Below, one piece after another: positions 9,176 through 18,332 of a DNA stretch of 64,000 nt (the first letter of the stretch is position 1; each line of letters begins with the position of its first letter). The DNA lies in the NCBI RefSeq assembly GCF_000411295.1, contig NZ_KE150421.1:871478-935477 (forward strand), in the 5' to 3' direction. Below the pieces are notes generated by a model. The model saw only the letters and a list, made by a program, of their open reading frames with translations, did not search any database and was not told the DNA's origin. This DNA is from Paenisporosarcina sp. HGH0030. Its GTDB lineage: Bacteria; Bacillota; Bacilli; Bacillales_A; Planococcaceae. A program made the translations under genes and the position numbers.

Positions 9176-9658
9176 TTACATATTCAATATACGTTTCCAC
9201 CATTTTCCATTTTCAAATAATAAATAAACGTAATTAAGCTTGTCGTTTTCATTTAAAAATGTAATTTCCCATACTGCATGATTTTGTTCCCAGCCAAGTT
9301 TAGTATGTAGCACCTCTTTGACTTCAAATTCATCTTGTACAGTTTTAATGGCTTGTTTTTTCGAAATGCCATCTTTCATAAGCACTTCTTCAATTTTTAA
9401 TTTTTGATTGGAGGAAGGAATAAAAACAGCTTTTTCTTCTCCGTTTTCATCGTTTCCAAGTACAGTAATATATGTATTTGTACTACTGTACACCTGTGAA
9501 TCTGTCACTTCTGTTAACATTTTCTCACTAATTGCCAATTGTTCAGCATCCTGTTTTGCGCTTCTGAAAGGTTGTCCTGCTTTCCAGATGACAAACAAGC
9601 TGATACAAAGAGTTAATGAAAGAATAAATACACTGATAAAAATAAACCATTTTTTCAT
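9176..9658 (-). CDS. ypmB: YpmB-like membrane-anchored protein (PepSY-type fold)
   Basis: This 160-residue protein has one N-terminal membrane anchor (about 5-27) and an extracytoplasmic domain of two similar alpha-beta units, of the DUF5590/PepSY type found in YpmB. The segment KKQAIKTVQDEF and the final WEITFLNENDKLNYVYLLFENGKW show the characteristic pattern. PepSY-type domains are thought to restrain proteases, but the function of YpmB is unknown. It lies between ypmA and aspB with short gaps (9 and 13 bases), so it belongs to the dinG-ypmA-ypmB-aspB-asnS run. Confidence 0.85.
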   Translation of the reverse strand: MKKWFIFISVFILSLTLCISLFVIWKAGQPFRSAKQDAEQLAISEKMLTEVTDSQVYSSTNTYITVLGNDENGEEKAVFIPSSNQKLKIEEVLMKDGISKKQAIKTVQDEFEVKEVLHTKLGWEQNHAVWEITFLNENDKLNYVYLLFENGKWWKRILNM

Positions 9659-9667
9659 TTCTGCACC

Positions 9668-9838
9668 TTACGTTTTATAAATTGTGAAAACGGCTTTCTC
9701 ATGATTATCTTTTTCAAGTGCCAGGCCAAACATTAAATTTCTTTGTTTCAAAGTGCGATTCAAGGCGTCCACAATTTTATACAAGTCTGATTGATAGTCA
9801 ACCGTAACTGTTGATATTACTTCAATTCTGCTTTCCAT
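9668..9838 (-). CDS. ypmA: YpmA family small protein
   Basis: This is a 56-residue acidic/basic protein of unknown function, conserved between dinG and ypmB. The open frame could begin at 9865, overlapping the dinG stop as ATGA, but the ATG at 9838 has AGGGG 7 bases upstream and gives the length and N-terminus (MESRIEVIST) I expect of YpmA. The short upstream frame may serve only for coupling to dinG. It has no membrane segment or recognisable motif. Confidence 0.75.
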   Translation of the reverse strand: MESRIEVISTVTVDYQSDLYKIVDALNRTLKQRNLMFGLALEKDNHEKAVFTIYKT

Positions 9839-9861
9839 TTTGTAACCCCTACTTTCTTCGC

Positions 9862-12645
9862 TCATACTTTCTCATTATACCAATTTTCAAGGTCCAAGAC
9901 CATATCTTCTAGGGATACTTTCTTAACTGGGATATCTGGCAAAGCACTAATAAACTCTTTCCCATAAGATTTCGACTCAATTCTGCGATCGAGGACAATA
10001 AATACGCCACGATCGGTTGATGAACGAATTAGACGGCCAAAACCTTGACGGAATCTAAGAATCGCTTCCGGCAATGCCAGTGATGTAAATGAATTGATTC
10101 CTTGTTTGGTCAGACGGTCAGCTTGTGTTTTGAAGACAGGCTCATCCGGTGAAGAAAACGGCAACCGTACCAAGATGACTGCAGTTAATGCATCTCCCGG
10201 TACATCGACACCCTCCCAAAAACTATTCGTACCAAACAATACGGACTTTCGGAACCTCTGGAATGATTTCAATAATTTCATGCGGCTACCTGATGTCATG
10301 CCTTGGGCGAATAACATATAATCTTCAAGCAATCCTGTATCTTGAATTAAATCGACTGTTTTTCGCAACATGTCCTGTGATGTGAAGAGCACAAAACATC
10401 GGCCTTCCGTAATCAGAACCGTTTGAATGACTGCATCGGCAACTGCTTCGATAAAATCAGATTGTGAGACATGCTGAATATCCGGCATATCATCGACAAT
10501 GAATAAATTGGCTCCTTGGTAAAAATCTTTTGGCGCAGAGTAATTTTTTATGGACACCGTCTCTGGAAGCCCCAGTTGATTGACGATGAAACGATTATTT
10601 CCTGGGACTGATAACGTACCTGACGTCCAGACGATGCCAGCACTGCCTCTCCAATCGTTAAATATTTCATTGACCGCCTGTGTACTGTCAATCGGTTTTT
10701 TATACACTTGCAGGCTACCTGGAATGCTTCTGCGATCCATTTCCACCCATACTGAATGTTCTGCAGGAGAAGCTAGGAAAATATCGACCCATTCACCTGT
10801 CTTGATTTTCATTTCGTTCAACCAATATTGCCATTCGGCAGCAACTAGTTTATCGGCATGTGTTGATTCAAGCTGACTTTTAGACATTCTCTCGAGTAAG
10901 TGTTGGGCAATTGTCACCCACCTTTGAAGGTATTGGTAAACTTCATCGAGCAATTCATAATCCAGATCTAAATCTTCGAACAAAATCGTTTGTTTCGAAT
11001 GAGATTTTGTCGCAGTCTTACGGCGGACACTCTGAATAATGGATTGAATCGCTTCATCAAACTTGTCACTACACCTCATATAAATCCGATCAAGTTCATC
11101 GAACGAATAAATCACATCCACCCCATGTTTCTCCAAAACATTGGCGAAAGAAAAGGTTAATTGTTCCTGATCGCGGGTTCCAAGTTGACCAAATACATAT
11201 TTCCACTGCGTGTATGAAAAGATTCTTTCATCACGTGTATTCGCAGCTTGTACAAATTGATGTGCTTCATCAATAATAAATCCACTGATTTCATTCTTGA
11301 GTAATGGTTCCAGCCTATGCCGATCAGTAAAGAGCATGGCATGGTTGGTAATAAGAATATCTGCATGCTGACTTTGAAGCAATGCATATGCATGGAAATC
11401 ATGGTCATTCACTTCCGTTGTCTTAACGGAAAATGCATTTTTCCGGACTTTGTCGAGGAAAAATTGACCGCCACTTGAAACGTTCAGTTCCCCAACATCA
11501 CCTGTAGAAGTTCTTGTTAACCAAACTAACAGCTGGCAAATAGCAAACGTTTCATCATAAGATTCGTCTTTTGCACGCAGTAATTCCTCGAAACGGTGCA
11601 AGTCGAGATAATGTCTAGCACCTTTCAAAATCGCAACTTGAACACTATTTTTTACAATGGCTTCTAATTTCGGTATTTCAACGTCATATAGTTGCTCCAT
11701 TAAGTGAGTAGTGTACGTGCTGATTAATACTTTTTTGTTTTGTTGTTTTGCATAGAAGTAACTTGGAATTAAATAACTTAGCGTCTTTCCGAGTCCCGTC
11801 GATGCTTCAATGGCCAGTTCATTTTTTTCCTGAAAGGTTTGCCATATGGCATCCATCATCTGAAACTGCCCTTCACGTTCTTTGAAGTCCTGTAACCCTT
11901 CTGAAAAATAGAGACGTTTCTGGTTCTTGGTTTCAGGATAGAAAATGGAAGATTCCACTGGACCTTGCATGAAATACTTCTGTCGAAGCGGAATGCCTTT
12001 ATAAAAATCGTAATTTTCGGATTTGAGCATCTTTCGCTTTCTTTGAAGAGCTTCGAAAAATAAAGCAGAGATGTCGAATTTCATCTGAAAAGATCGTTTA
12101 TGAATTAGTTCTAATGTTTGAATCGGCAGTTTTTCAATTTCTTTCATACACTCTATAAATAATTCAGCGGTCGCATAGGCATCATCGTCTGCACGATGGG
12201 CATTTGTTAGTTGGATGCCCCGCTCTTGGGTAATATCCTGTAATTTATAACTGAAAGACGTCGGAAACAGTAAGCGTGACAGTTCAACGGTATCCATTTT
12301 TTTGCCTTTCCATAAAGGGAATCCCGTACGCTTGAATTCGGCTTGTACAAAAGATAAATCAAAATTCGTATTATGCGCAACAAAGATACAATCTTCCAGC
12401 ATGTCATAAATGTCTCCGGCCACATCTTCAAAAATCGGTGCATCTTTGACGTCATCATCTGAAATATTGGTCAAGTCTTGTATGAATAAAGGGATTTTTT
12501 TACCTGGTTGAATGAAGGTTGAAAAAGTAGATTGGATTTGCCAATCTCGTACGAATACAACGGCAAATTGAATCATCCGATCCCCTTTTGCAGGCGAATG
12601 ACCCGTCGTTTCAATATCTACAACGGCATAAGTAGGGCTTAACAT
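9862..12645 (-). CDS. dinG: DinG-type exonuclease/helicase
   Basis: This 927-residue protein joins an N-terminal DnaQ-like 3'-5' exonuclease domain (Asp10 and Glu12 in VVDIETTG; NTNFDLSF near 92-99; HRADDDAYAT near 150-159) to an XPD/DinG-type helicase domain with Walker A ASTGLGKT (281-288), DEAH (459-462) and a C-terminal motif VI-like FRQGFGRLIRS. The fusion is the Firmicutes form; some relatives act mainly as nucleases. I see no four-cysteine cluster like that of E. coli DinG. Despite the name, no LexA-type operator was found in the 115 bases upstream. It is the first gene of the run towards ypmA-ypmB-aspB-asnS. Confidence 0.93.
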   Translation of the reverse strand: MLSPTYAVVDIETTGHSPAKGDRMIQFAVVFVRDWQIQSTFSTFIQPGKKIPLFIQDLTNISDDDVKDAPIFEDVAGDIYDMLEDCIFVAHNTNFDLSFVQAEFKRTGFPLWKGKKMDTVELSRLLFPTSFSYKLQDITQERGIQLTNAHRADDDAYATAELFIECMKEIEKLPIQTLELIHKRSFQMKFDISALFFEALQRKRKMLKSENYDFYKGIPLRQKYFMQGPVESSIFYPETKNQKRLYFSEGLQDFKEREGQFQMMDAIWQTFQEKNELAIEASTGLGKTLSYLIPSYFYAKQQNKKVLISTYTTHLMEQLYDVEIPKLEAIVKNSVQVAILKGARHYLDLHRFEELLRAKDESYDETFAICQLLVWLTRTSTGDVGELNVSSGGQFFLDKVRKNAFSVKTTEVNDHDFHAYALLQSQHADILITNHAMLFTDRHRLEPLLKNEISGFIIDEAHQFVQAANTRDERIFSYTQWKYVFGQLGTRDQEQLTFSFANVLEKHGVDVIYSFDELDRIYMRCSDKFDEAIQSIIQSVRRKTATKSHSKQTILFEDLDLDYELLDEVYQYLQRWVTIAQHLLERMSKSQLESTHADKLVAAEWQYWLNEMKIKTGEWVDIFLASPAEHSVWVEMDRRSIPGSLQVYKKPIDSTQAVNEIFNDWRGSAGIVWTSGTLSVPGNNRFIVNQLGLPETVSIKNYSAPKDFYQGANLFIVDDMPDIQHVSQSDFIEAVADAVIQTVLITEGRCFVLFTSQDMLRKTVDLIQDTGLLEDYMLFAQGMTSGSRMKLLKSFQRFRKSVLFGTNSFWEGVDVPGDALTAVILVRLPFSSPDEPVFKTQADRLTKQGINSFTSLALPEAILRFRQGFGRLIRSSTDRGVFIVLDRRIESKSYGKEFISALPDIPVKKVSLEDMVLDLENWYNEKV

Positions 12646-12760
12646 AAAATATCAGCTCACAATTTAGACTTCTAACAAAAAAATTGTATCACAAAACATC
12701 TATGGAAGTGTAACTGACACGATGTGATGAGGTCTATTTCAAGAAGGAGGTTATTGCCAA
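12646..12760. other. dinG upstream region
   Basis: This AT-rich gap lies between the divergent dinG and the lipoprotein remnant. I could read no confident promoter, LexA box or hairpin. AAGGAGG at 12744-12750 is the ribosome binding site of the remnant on the plus strand. Confidence 0.4.
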
Positions 12761-13011
12761 ATGGACATATGGAAACATTTCACCGCCATTTTTATCCTGG
12801 CTTTTTCATTATCTGCTTGCAAAACGGAATAAGAGGTACTTCGTGACCAACATCCTGTTGGCCCAAGTAAGCTTGCTAGTTCGTCTGCGGAAAGGGCGCA
12901 GATTCCATTTTTAATAAATTTAAAAAAGCCAAAGAAAATAATAATATCGCATTTTCCACAAAAATGGTAGATGAAAAAGAAATGATTGAAACATTACGAT
13001 TCACCCTATAA
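12761..13011 (+). pseudogene. Decayed lipoprotein gene carrying a copy of the dispersed repeat
   Basis: A strong AAGGAGG site precedes an ATG and a short lipoprotein signal peptide (IFILAFSLSAC, lipobox cysteine at residue 20), but the frame stops after 23 residues at 12830-12832. About 10 bases later comes a copy of the GACCAACATC...GTCTGCGGAAAG repeat (12842-12905). After it, in another frame, coding-like sequence resumes (FKKAKENNNIAFS, then MVDEKEMIETLRFTL) and ends at 13009-13011. The simplest reading is a small secreted lipoprotein gene broken by a repeat and/or deletion. The family could not be identified, and a functional 23-residue peptide is not excluded. Confidence 0.6.
12842..12905 (+). 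repeat. Dispersed palindromic repeat, family A (partial copy)
   Basis: It matches the repeat at 29516-29577 over about 62 bases with few differences, sharing GTGACCAACATC, TGTTGGCCC, GGCTTGC-like and GCGGAAAG blocks. It contains the palindrome CCAACATCCTGTTGG. It lies inside the lipoprotein remnant, which suggests the family is, or was, mobile. Confidence 0.7.
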
Positions 13012-13233
13012 AAAGACACTATTCCAGACTGGATTCCGGTTTGCTTTTGACTTCCCCCTGTATAACTTACCTGAGGGAAAAAACCTCCCGATGTTGTAAA
13101 TTTGGCAGGTTCCTTCATTTTACTCCGTTTAATTTCATCATTCCTTATAATCAAAAAGGTTATTTGGAATTTTTATGGAATATATATTTATATCTATTAC
13201 ATTATTCTCATTCCGAATAACTTTTAAGATTAT

Positions 13234-13764
13234 TTGAAAGGAAGTTGGCTTATAAAAAAAGAGAAAAAGATAAGAATCATATACTCACTCATATCATTAA
13301 CAATGATATCAGTTATTTTGTTTATGCTTTATTTGAATAGCTGGCATCAAAAACAATACTTTCTAGATAATATCCAATATCCCTTAGTCGAATTACAAGG
13401 AATTTTGCAACAACAAGAAACAGAAGGTTGGAACAACCCTCAGATTGTTTCGAACCAATTAAATCTTATTCTTGATGATCTATGGTATGGAACGGCTTCC
13501 CATACATTCCCCTCCAAAGGACTGAGTAAAGAAGAAATGGAAACCATCCAAAAGATTGCTTCTGCATTAAATCAATTACCGACAAATTCAAATTACCAAC
13601 TAAGCACTTGGACAGAAGAAGATATAAAGAAAGCTCAATTTGTAAATCAAGCACTAATTAAAGCTGAACTGAAAATGGAGAATACAATTTCTGTTGACTG
13701 GGACTACTTCATGGCGCAATGTGAAATATTGCAACAAGAATTACTATTTATTAATCAACCTTGA
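13234..13764 (+). CDS. Membrane-anchored protein of unknown function
   Basis: This encodes up to 176 residues: a short basic N-terminus, one membrane segment (about 13-32, YSLISLTMISVILFML) and a glutamine- and glutamate-rich outer domain that looks helical (LVELQGILQQQETEGW; LSKEEMETIQKIASALNQL). I recognise no family. The start is uncertain: TTG at 13234 is the only normal start codon in frame, but its own upstream sequence lacks a ribosome site, while GAAAGGAAG lies just after it. A one-base change near the A-tract at 13252 could hide a different start. It is bounded by the decayed lipoprotein gene and a strong terminator, so it looks like a monocistronic accessory gene. Function is unknown. 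Confidence 0.65.
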   Translation: MKGSWLIKKEKKIRIIYSLISLTMISVILFMLYLNSWHQKQYFLDNIQYPLVELQGILQQQETEGWNNPQIVSNQLNLILDDLWYGTASHTFPSKGLSKEEMETIQKIASALNQLPTNSNYQLSTWTEEDIKKAQFVNQALIKAELKMENTISVDWDYFMAQCEILQQELLFINQP

Positions 13765-13791
13765 GCAGTTACCTAAAATGAATTACATCAT

Positions 13792-13836
13792 AAAAAAGAG
13801 GAAAGAAGTGAGATCACTTCTTTCCTCTTTTTATTC
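13792..13836 (+). terminator. Bidirectional terminator between the unknown gene and panD
   Basis: AAAAAAGAGGAAAGAAGTGA is followed after 2 bases by its near-perfect complement, ending in a T-tract. The stem is about 19 base pairs with A/T ends on both sides. It ends the unknown gene rightwards and panBCD leftwards. Confidence 0.92.
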
Positions 13837-13862
13837 TGTACATGTTGAAATACAGTTTTTAC

Positions 13863-14246
13863 TTACATTACTGTTGCTTCAGGTTCGTAGCTGATGATTT
13901 CACGAATTGAATTATTCTCACCCATGATGGCAACAGTTGGTTTATGTTCTTTTGCTTCATCGTTCATCACGTATGCATACGACAAAATAATGACGACGTC
14001 GCCTTTTTGAACAAGACGGGCAGCTGCTCCATTAACACAAATAACTCCACTGCCTCTTTCGCCGGCAATGATATACGTTTCAAAACGTGCACCGTTATTG
14101 TTGTTTACGATATGCACTTTTTCATTTGGCAGCATACCGACTGCATCCAAAAGATTTTGATCGATAGTGATACTGCCTACATAATTTAAATCCGCTTCGG
14201 TCACGACAGCGCGGTGAATTTTTGAATTTAACATCATTCGTAACAT
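13863..14246 (-). CDS. panD: Aspartate 1-decarboxylase proenzyme
   Basis: PanD makes beta-alanine from aspartate for pantothenate synthesis. The 127-residue precursor carries the self-cleavage site Gly24-Ser25 in [10 protein letters not shown], where Ser25 becomes the pyruvoyl cofactor, and Tyr58-type and Asn72-type active-site surroundings ([21 protein letters not shown]). It lies 3 bases after panC as the last gene of panB-panC-panD. A GGAG site precedes the ATG. A strong terminator follows. Confidence 0.97.
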   Translation of the reverse strand: MLRMMLNSKIHRAVVTEADLNYVGSITIDQNLLDAVGMLPNEKVHIVNNNNGARFETYIIAGERGSGVICVNGAAARLVQKGDVVIILSYAYVMNDEAKEHKPTVAIMGENNSIREIISYEPEATVM

Positions 14247-14249
14247 GGA

Positions 14250-15101
14250 TTATTCTCCTTTATTGTTCAAAATTAAATTATCGATCAGCCGTGCTTTTTC
14301 GAAAAAGACAGCTACCGCTAAAATAATGGACTTGTTATTTGATAAATTATTTGTCAGGTAGGGATAGCTCAACAGTTCCACATAATCAATATTCCCAGAC
14401 GTGCCATTTTCGATGTGTTGTATGGTTACTAATGTAGCTTTCTCGGCATCCTGGTTCTTTTGATAATCTTCCAGTCCCATTTGTATCGCTTGTTGGATAA
14501 GTGGCGCTTCGACACGTTCTTTTTCACTTAAGAATACATTTCTTGAACTTTTAGCTAAACCGTCCTCTTCCCTAACTGTTGGGACTCTGCGAACTTCGAG
14601 AGGGAAATTATAATCTCTTACATACGTTTCAATGATAGCTAGTTGCTGAGCATCTTTTTGGCCAAAATATACTTTAGTCGGCTCAACTAGATGGAAAAGC
14701 TTTGTGACAACTTTCAAGACACCATCAAAATGTCCAGGTCTTGAAGCACCACAAAGAACATCAGCTTGAGCACCTGCACGGATTGTAATTCCGCCATCTT
14801 GCGGATACATTTCTTCCGCTTGCGGGAAGAACAACAAATCGACTCCTGCCTCAACGGCCATTTTCGTATCCCTTTCTAAATCTCGGGGATATCTGTCCAA
14901 ATCCTCATTCGGACCAAATTGTGCAGGATTGACAAAAATACTCATGATCACAAAGTCATTTTCTTCTCTTGCATGTTTAACTAAAGACATATGCCCTTCA
15001 TGCAAAAAGCCCATCGTTGGCACAAAGCCGATGCTTTTACCGGCTTGTTTCGCTGCTTTTACGTTTTCTTTTAGATCGTTGATTAACTGAACTTGAATCA
15101 T
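14250..15101 (-). CDS. panC: Pantothenate synthetase (pantoate-beta-alanine ligase)
   Basis: PanC joins pantoate and beta-alanine with ATP through a pantoyl-adenylate. The nucleotidyltransferase HIGH-like motif is in [17 protein letters not shown] (about 25-41), FGQKDAQQ is present, and a KMSKS-like loop appears as LAKSSRN. The 283-residue length is typical. Its ATG overlaps the panB stop (ATGA), with CGGAGG inside the end of panB, so the pair is translationally coupled. Confidence 0.97.
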   Translation of the reverse strand: MIQVQLINDLKENVKAAKQAGKSIGFVPTMGFLHEGHMSLVKHAREENDFVIMSIFVNPAQFGPNEDLDRYPRDLERDTKMAVEAGVDLLFFPQAEEMYPQDGGITIRAGAQADVLCGASRPGHFDGVLKVVTKLFHLVEPTKVYFGQKDAQQLAIIETYVRDYNFPLEVRRVPTVREEDGLAKSSRNVFLSEKERVEAPLIQQAIQMGLEDYQKNQDAEKATLVTIQHIENGTSGNIDYVELLSYPYLTNNLSNNKSIILAVAVFFEKARLIDNLILNNKGE

Positions 15102-15934
15102 TGTTTTCCTCCGTATAACTGTTGGAATTCTTCATCTTTCATTGTGAATCGGTGTTCAACTGCTGGAAATTCACCAGATTTCACTTCATCAACATATTGT
15201 GTCAAGCCGTCTTCAATTTCTTTGCCTGCACTCGCATAAGCTTTAACAAACTTAGGCATATGATGGCTACCATAAGTCACGGTGTCATGGAATACTAGAA
15301 CCTGACCATCCGTTTCAGCGCCAGCCCCAATGCCGATGACAGGAATCGTCAAAGATTCTGTGATTGTTTTAGCGAGTTGGTAAGGAATACATTCCAGAAC
15401 TACCATAATGGCACCTGCCGCTTCACATGCCTTGGCATCTTCAATTAGTTTTTGAGCAGCTTCCGCAGTTTTCCCTTGTACTTTATAGCCACCTGATACG
15501 CTTGCAGATTGTGGAAGCAACCCAAGATGAGCCACTACGGGAATACCAGTACGTGACAATAAACGGATGACGTCGATCATTTCATCCGCACCTTCAATTT
15601 TCAGTGCTTGTGCATTTGTTTCCTGGAAAAGGCGAATGGCATTCGAAAGTGTAGTGTCCGTTGTCCCGTGGTAGGTTCCAAATGGCATATCCACTACAAG
15701 GAAGGTATCTTTTGCACCGCGTCTTGTTGCTTTTCCATGATGAATCATATCTTCCATTGTGACAGGAATCGTCGAATCATATCCAAGCACAACCATGCCC
15801 AGGGAATCTCCCACAAGCAAAATTTCAACGCCTGCACTTTCTGCAATTTTTGCAGATGGATAGTCATAAGCAGTTAACATAATAATTTTATCGTTCTCTT
15901 TTTTCATATTAATAAAATCGGTCGTCGTTTTCAT
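15098..15934 (-). CDS. panB: Ketopantoate hydroxymethyltransferase
   Basis: PanB transfers a hydroxymethyl group from methylenetetrahydrofolate to 2-oxoisovalerate, the first step to pantothenate. The 278-residue TIM-barrel protein shows [13 protein letters not shown] near the start, [17 protein letters not shown] with the Mg-binding aspartate, and [14 protein letters not shown] precedes the ATG by about 7 bases. It is the first gene of the pan operon, behind a 190-base leader with an attenuator-like terminator (15961-16004), so expression is probably controlled by premature termination. Confidence 0.97.
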   Translation of the reverse strand: MKTTTDFINMKKENDKIIMLTAYDYPSAKIAESAGVEILLVGDSLGMVVLGYDSTIPVTMEDMIHHGKATRRGAKDTFLVVDMPFGTYHGTTDTTLSNAIRLFQETNAQALKIEGADEMIDVIRLLSRTGIPVVAHLGLLPQSASVSGGYKVQGKTAEAAQKLIEDAKACEAAGAIMVVLECIPYQLAKTITESLTIPVIGIGAGAETDGQVLVFHDTVTYGSHHMPKFVKAYASAGKEIEDGLTQYVDEVKSGEFPAVEHRFTMKDEEFQQLYGGKQ

Positions 15935-15960
15935 TTCCTAGCTCCTCTCTTCGGAGAGAA

Positions 15961-16004
15961 AACCAAAATAAAAACCCTACTGACCAGGAATGGACAGAAG
16001 GGTT
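15961..16004 (-). terminator. Attenuator-type terminator in the panB leader
   Basis: On the minus strand ACCCT, CTG and CCA pair with TGG, CAG and AGGGT in a stem broken by symmetric U-U mismatches, then TTTTTATTTT follows. It lies before panB rather than after a gene. Its first strand reuses the CCC of the upstream stem at 15997-16040, so only one of the two structures can form. Confidence 0.75.
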
Positions 16005-16040
16005 GCGTAGGATAAGTAATTGGTTTCCTCCGTCCCTGTC
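15997..16040 (-). promoter_or_regulatory. Putative pan RNA motif (pantothenate operon leader)
   Basis: Reading leftwards, GGGACGGAGG pairs with CCTACGCAACCC through GGG/CCC, CG/CG and AGG/CCT, leaving unpaired adenosines on both strands and a loop of about 15 bases. The published pan motif is described as a stem with two conserved bulged adenosines in front of panB, panC or panD genes, which fits. The overlap with the downstream terminator gives a direct switching mechanism. I matched it from the description, not from a covariance model, so the family name is tentative. No T-box signature is present. Confidence 0.55.
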
Positions 16041-16129
16041 GATTAAGATCAAGGCAGAATTATTAAATTTATAAAGATCTTCTTGTATTCATCAGGTGCA
16101 GTTCTACAAAGATACTGCCCTTCGCTTTT

Positions 16130-16138
16130 ACTATAACA
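16130..16138 (-). promoter_or_regulatory. Candidate extended -10 promoter for panBCD
   Basis: TGTTATAGT on the minus strand matches an extended -10 (TGnTATAAT) with one mismatch. It lies just downstream of birA and upstream of the whole panB leader. No convincing -35 was seen, as is allowed for extended -10 promoters. Confidence 0.45.
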
Positions 16139-16174
16139 GAAATAAATTGCACATTCCATCTTGATTTACTTTTC

Positions 16175-17158
16175 TTAATTTTGTATTTCGATATCAGCAG
16201 AGTAAATTCCGTGAATCTGACCATCGTCGGTTTTGACTTGTAATACCCCATCATTTGTAATGCCGAGAGCCAAGCCTTCAATTTGCTGATTAATCATGCT
16301 CGCTTTTATTCGTTTACCGAGTGTGCACGAATAACTTTCCCATAGGATCTTCAATGGCTCAAAACCGTGCGTTATATATAAATCTGTATAAATTTCTAAA
16401 TGATGCAAAATTCGTGCAATCAGTTGAGCACGATCGACTGGTTGTCCAGAAACCATTTGAATGGAAGTGGCGATCGATTGTATTTCTTCAGGGAAATCTG
16501 TTTCTAACTGGTTAACATTCACTCCGATTCCCAAAATGATGGCATGAACACGGTCCATGTCGGCCTGGAGCTCTGTCAATATTCCAGTACATTTCTTCCC
16601 ATTTATTAATAGGTCATTCGGCCATTTAATCTCTGCGCGAATGCCTGCTATATCTTCTATGGCTCTTGTGACTGCTACTGCTGCAACCAACGTGAACTGC
16701 GGTGCTTTTGTAGGCGGTATTTCCGGTCGAATGATTATACTCATCCAAATGCCTTTTCCTTGAGTAGAGGTCCATGCTCGTGCCAAACGACCTTTTCCTG
16801 CCGTTTGTTCTTCACAAACGACAATCGAGCCATCAGGTGCTCCCGATTGTGCAAGTCGATGGGCGATAGGCTGAGTCGAAGGGCAAGTTTCTTCATAATG
16901 AATTGACTGGCCAAACCGTTTGGATGTCAAATACTGATTAATTTTGGCGGCTTGCAATGAGTCTGGAGAGGATGTCAATACATATCCTTTTTTCTTAATG
17001 GAATTAATCACAAATCCTTCTTCTTCAAGTTCCTTAATATGTTTCCAAATAGCTGTTCGAGATAATCCAAATTCATCTGCTAATTGTTGGCCCGAGACAG
17101 GCTGACCCTTTGCAGATAATAAACGTTTCTTAATTTCATATTTCACTGTTGGATTCAT
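16175..17158 (-). CDS. birA: Biotin-protein ligase and biotin operon repressor BirA
   Basis: BirA attaches biotin to carboxylase carrier domains and, with its N-terminal helix-turn-helix, represses biotin genes. Residues 1-65 form the winged helix (SGQQLADEFGLSRTAIWKHIKELEEEGF). The catalytic domain has the biotinyl-AMP loop GKGRLARAW near 116-124, the IKWPNDLLI segment and a C-terminal SH3-like part. At 327 residues it is the full two-domain, regulatory form. It overlaps the end of cca by 23 bases and is probably co-transcribed with it. Confidence 0.96.
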   Translation of the reverse strand: MNPTVKYEIKKRLLSAKGQPVSGQQLADEFGLSRTAIWKHIKELEEEGFVINSIKKKGYVLTSSPDSLQAAKINQYLTSKRFGQSIHYEETCPSTQPIAHRLAQSGAPDGSIVVCEEQTAGKGRLARAWTSTQGKGIWMSIIIRPEIPPTKAPQFTLVAAVAVTRAIEDIAGIRAEIKWPNDLLINGKKCTGILTELQADMDRVHAIILGIGVNVNQLETDFPEEIQSIATSIQMVSGQPVDRAQLIARILHHLEIYTDLYITHGFEPLKILWESYSCTLGKRIKASMINQQIEGLALGITNDGVLQVKTDDGQIHGIYSADIEIQN

Positions 17159-18332
17159 TCATTATCCATTCCTTTATTTTGGTAGCATCATTCACTACTT
17201 TTTTATGAAGCACAGCCATTTCAATCTCTGCCAATGCTTCTTTGAGCCAAGGACCACCACGCTTGCTAAACCAATCCATCAAGTCTTTCCCTGAAATGAC
17301 AAGATCAGCTTTTGATTGAATTGGTAAGGAACGCTTGAGTTTTATTATTGTATCGATTGGCATCGGTGGGATCTTATCTCTCAATACATGAACGAGGCTC
17401 TCCGCCTTGATAAGAATATCTTCATTAAAAGAGTATAGGTCATCTCTCGTAAACAAACGTTCAAATCGAATTTGAGTGGCTTTAACCAGTTGACCAATTT
17501 GTTGTTTCGATTCATTCGATAATTTAAACGTTCTGGTCAGTTCGGACACAGATGAGGTTTCCTGCAATAAACAAAGAAAGGACCAACATATCAAGCTGTT
17601 GCGAGGATTTCCTAGTTGCGCCCATTTTTCATGTTGGAATGGGAAACCTCCTGGCAATTGATCGGACAATTTGCTTGTGACGAGATAGCTCATTCCATTT
17701 TGTAAGTTCGAGCTATCCCACATTTTTTCAAGTTCAGCAGTCACTCGTTCAACAGATACATATGTAAGATTTTCCGCGCAAAATTGGATGGCTTCCAACG
17801 ATTTGTCGTCAATTGTAAAACCGAGCTGAGCACTGAAACGTACAGCTCTTAGCATACGTAGAGCATCTTCCTGAAAACGATCAGTAGGATTGCCGACAGT
17901 TCGAATGATTCGGTTTTCTAAATCAAGTCTTCCATCGAACAAATCGATAATCTGAAAACTTTCAGTCATGGCTAGTGCGTTCATTGTGAAGTCTCTACGC
18001 TTCAAATCTTCTTCGAGAGACAGGACAAACTTTACATCCGTTGGTCTTCGGTAATCTGCATATTCCCCGTCGCTCCTAAATGTTGTGACTTCAATGGGAA
18101 TATGACTTTCGAGAACAAGGATAGTTCCATGGGCAAGTCCGACATCGACCGTCCGTTTGAATATTTTTTTTACTTGTTCTGGTAAAGCGCTGGAAGCGAT
18201 GTCGATATCATTGGCTTCTTTTTGACGCAAAAAATCGCGCACTGCTCCTCCAACAAATACGGCTTCATATCCATTTTCTTTCAGCTTTTTTATAATTGCT
18301 GTACCAGCTTGCCAATGTTCAGTTGTTAACAT
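17136..18332 (-). CDS. cca: CCA tRNA nucleotidyltransferase
   Basis: Cca adds or repairs the 3' CCA end of tRNAs. This is the class II type, with the nucleotidyltransferase motif GGAVRDFLR plus NDIDIA near residues 27-45, the RRDFTMNA segment and the [12 protein letters not shown] motif. The 398-residue length matches B. subtilis Cca. It overlaps bshA by 14 bases and birA by 23, so translation is probably coupled through the cluster. No strong ribosome site precedes the ATG, which supports coupling. Confidence 0.95.
   Translation of the reverse strand: MLTTEHWQAGTAIIKKLKENGYEAVFVGGAVRDFLRQKEANDIDIASSALPEQVKKIFKRTVDVGLAHGTILVLESHIPIEVTTFRSDGEYADYRRPTDVKFVLSLEEDLKRRDFTMNALAMTESFQIIDLFDGRLDLENRIIRTVGNPTDRFQEDALRMLRAVRFSAQLGFTIDDKSLEAIQFCAENLTYVSVERVTAELEKMWDSSNLQNGMSYLVTSKLSDQLPGGFPFQHEKWAQLGNPRNSLICWSFLCLLQETSSVSELTRTFKLSNESKQQIGQLVKATQIRFERLFTRDDLYSFNEDILIKAESLVHVLRDKIPPMPIDTIIKLKRSLPIQSKADLVISGKDLMDWFSKRGGPWLKEALAEIEMAVLHKKVVNDATKIKEWIMNESNSEI

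Noticed and set aside
12646-12760. LexA/DinR operator expected for dinG
   Set aside because: No CGAACNNNNGTTCG-like site was found.
12876-13154. 92-codon minus-strand frame
   Set aside because: It crosses the repeat and the coding remnant in antisense and has no ribosome site.
15935-16165. T-box leader upstream of panB
   Set aside because: The UGGNACC antiterminator bulge is absent and there is no synthetase or amino-acid gene in the operon.
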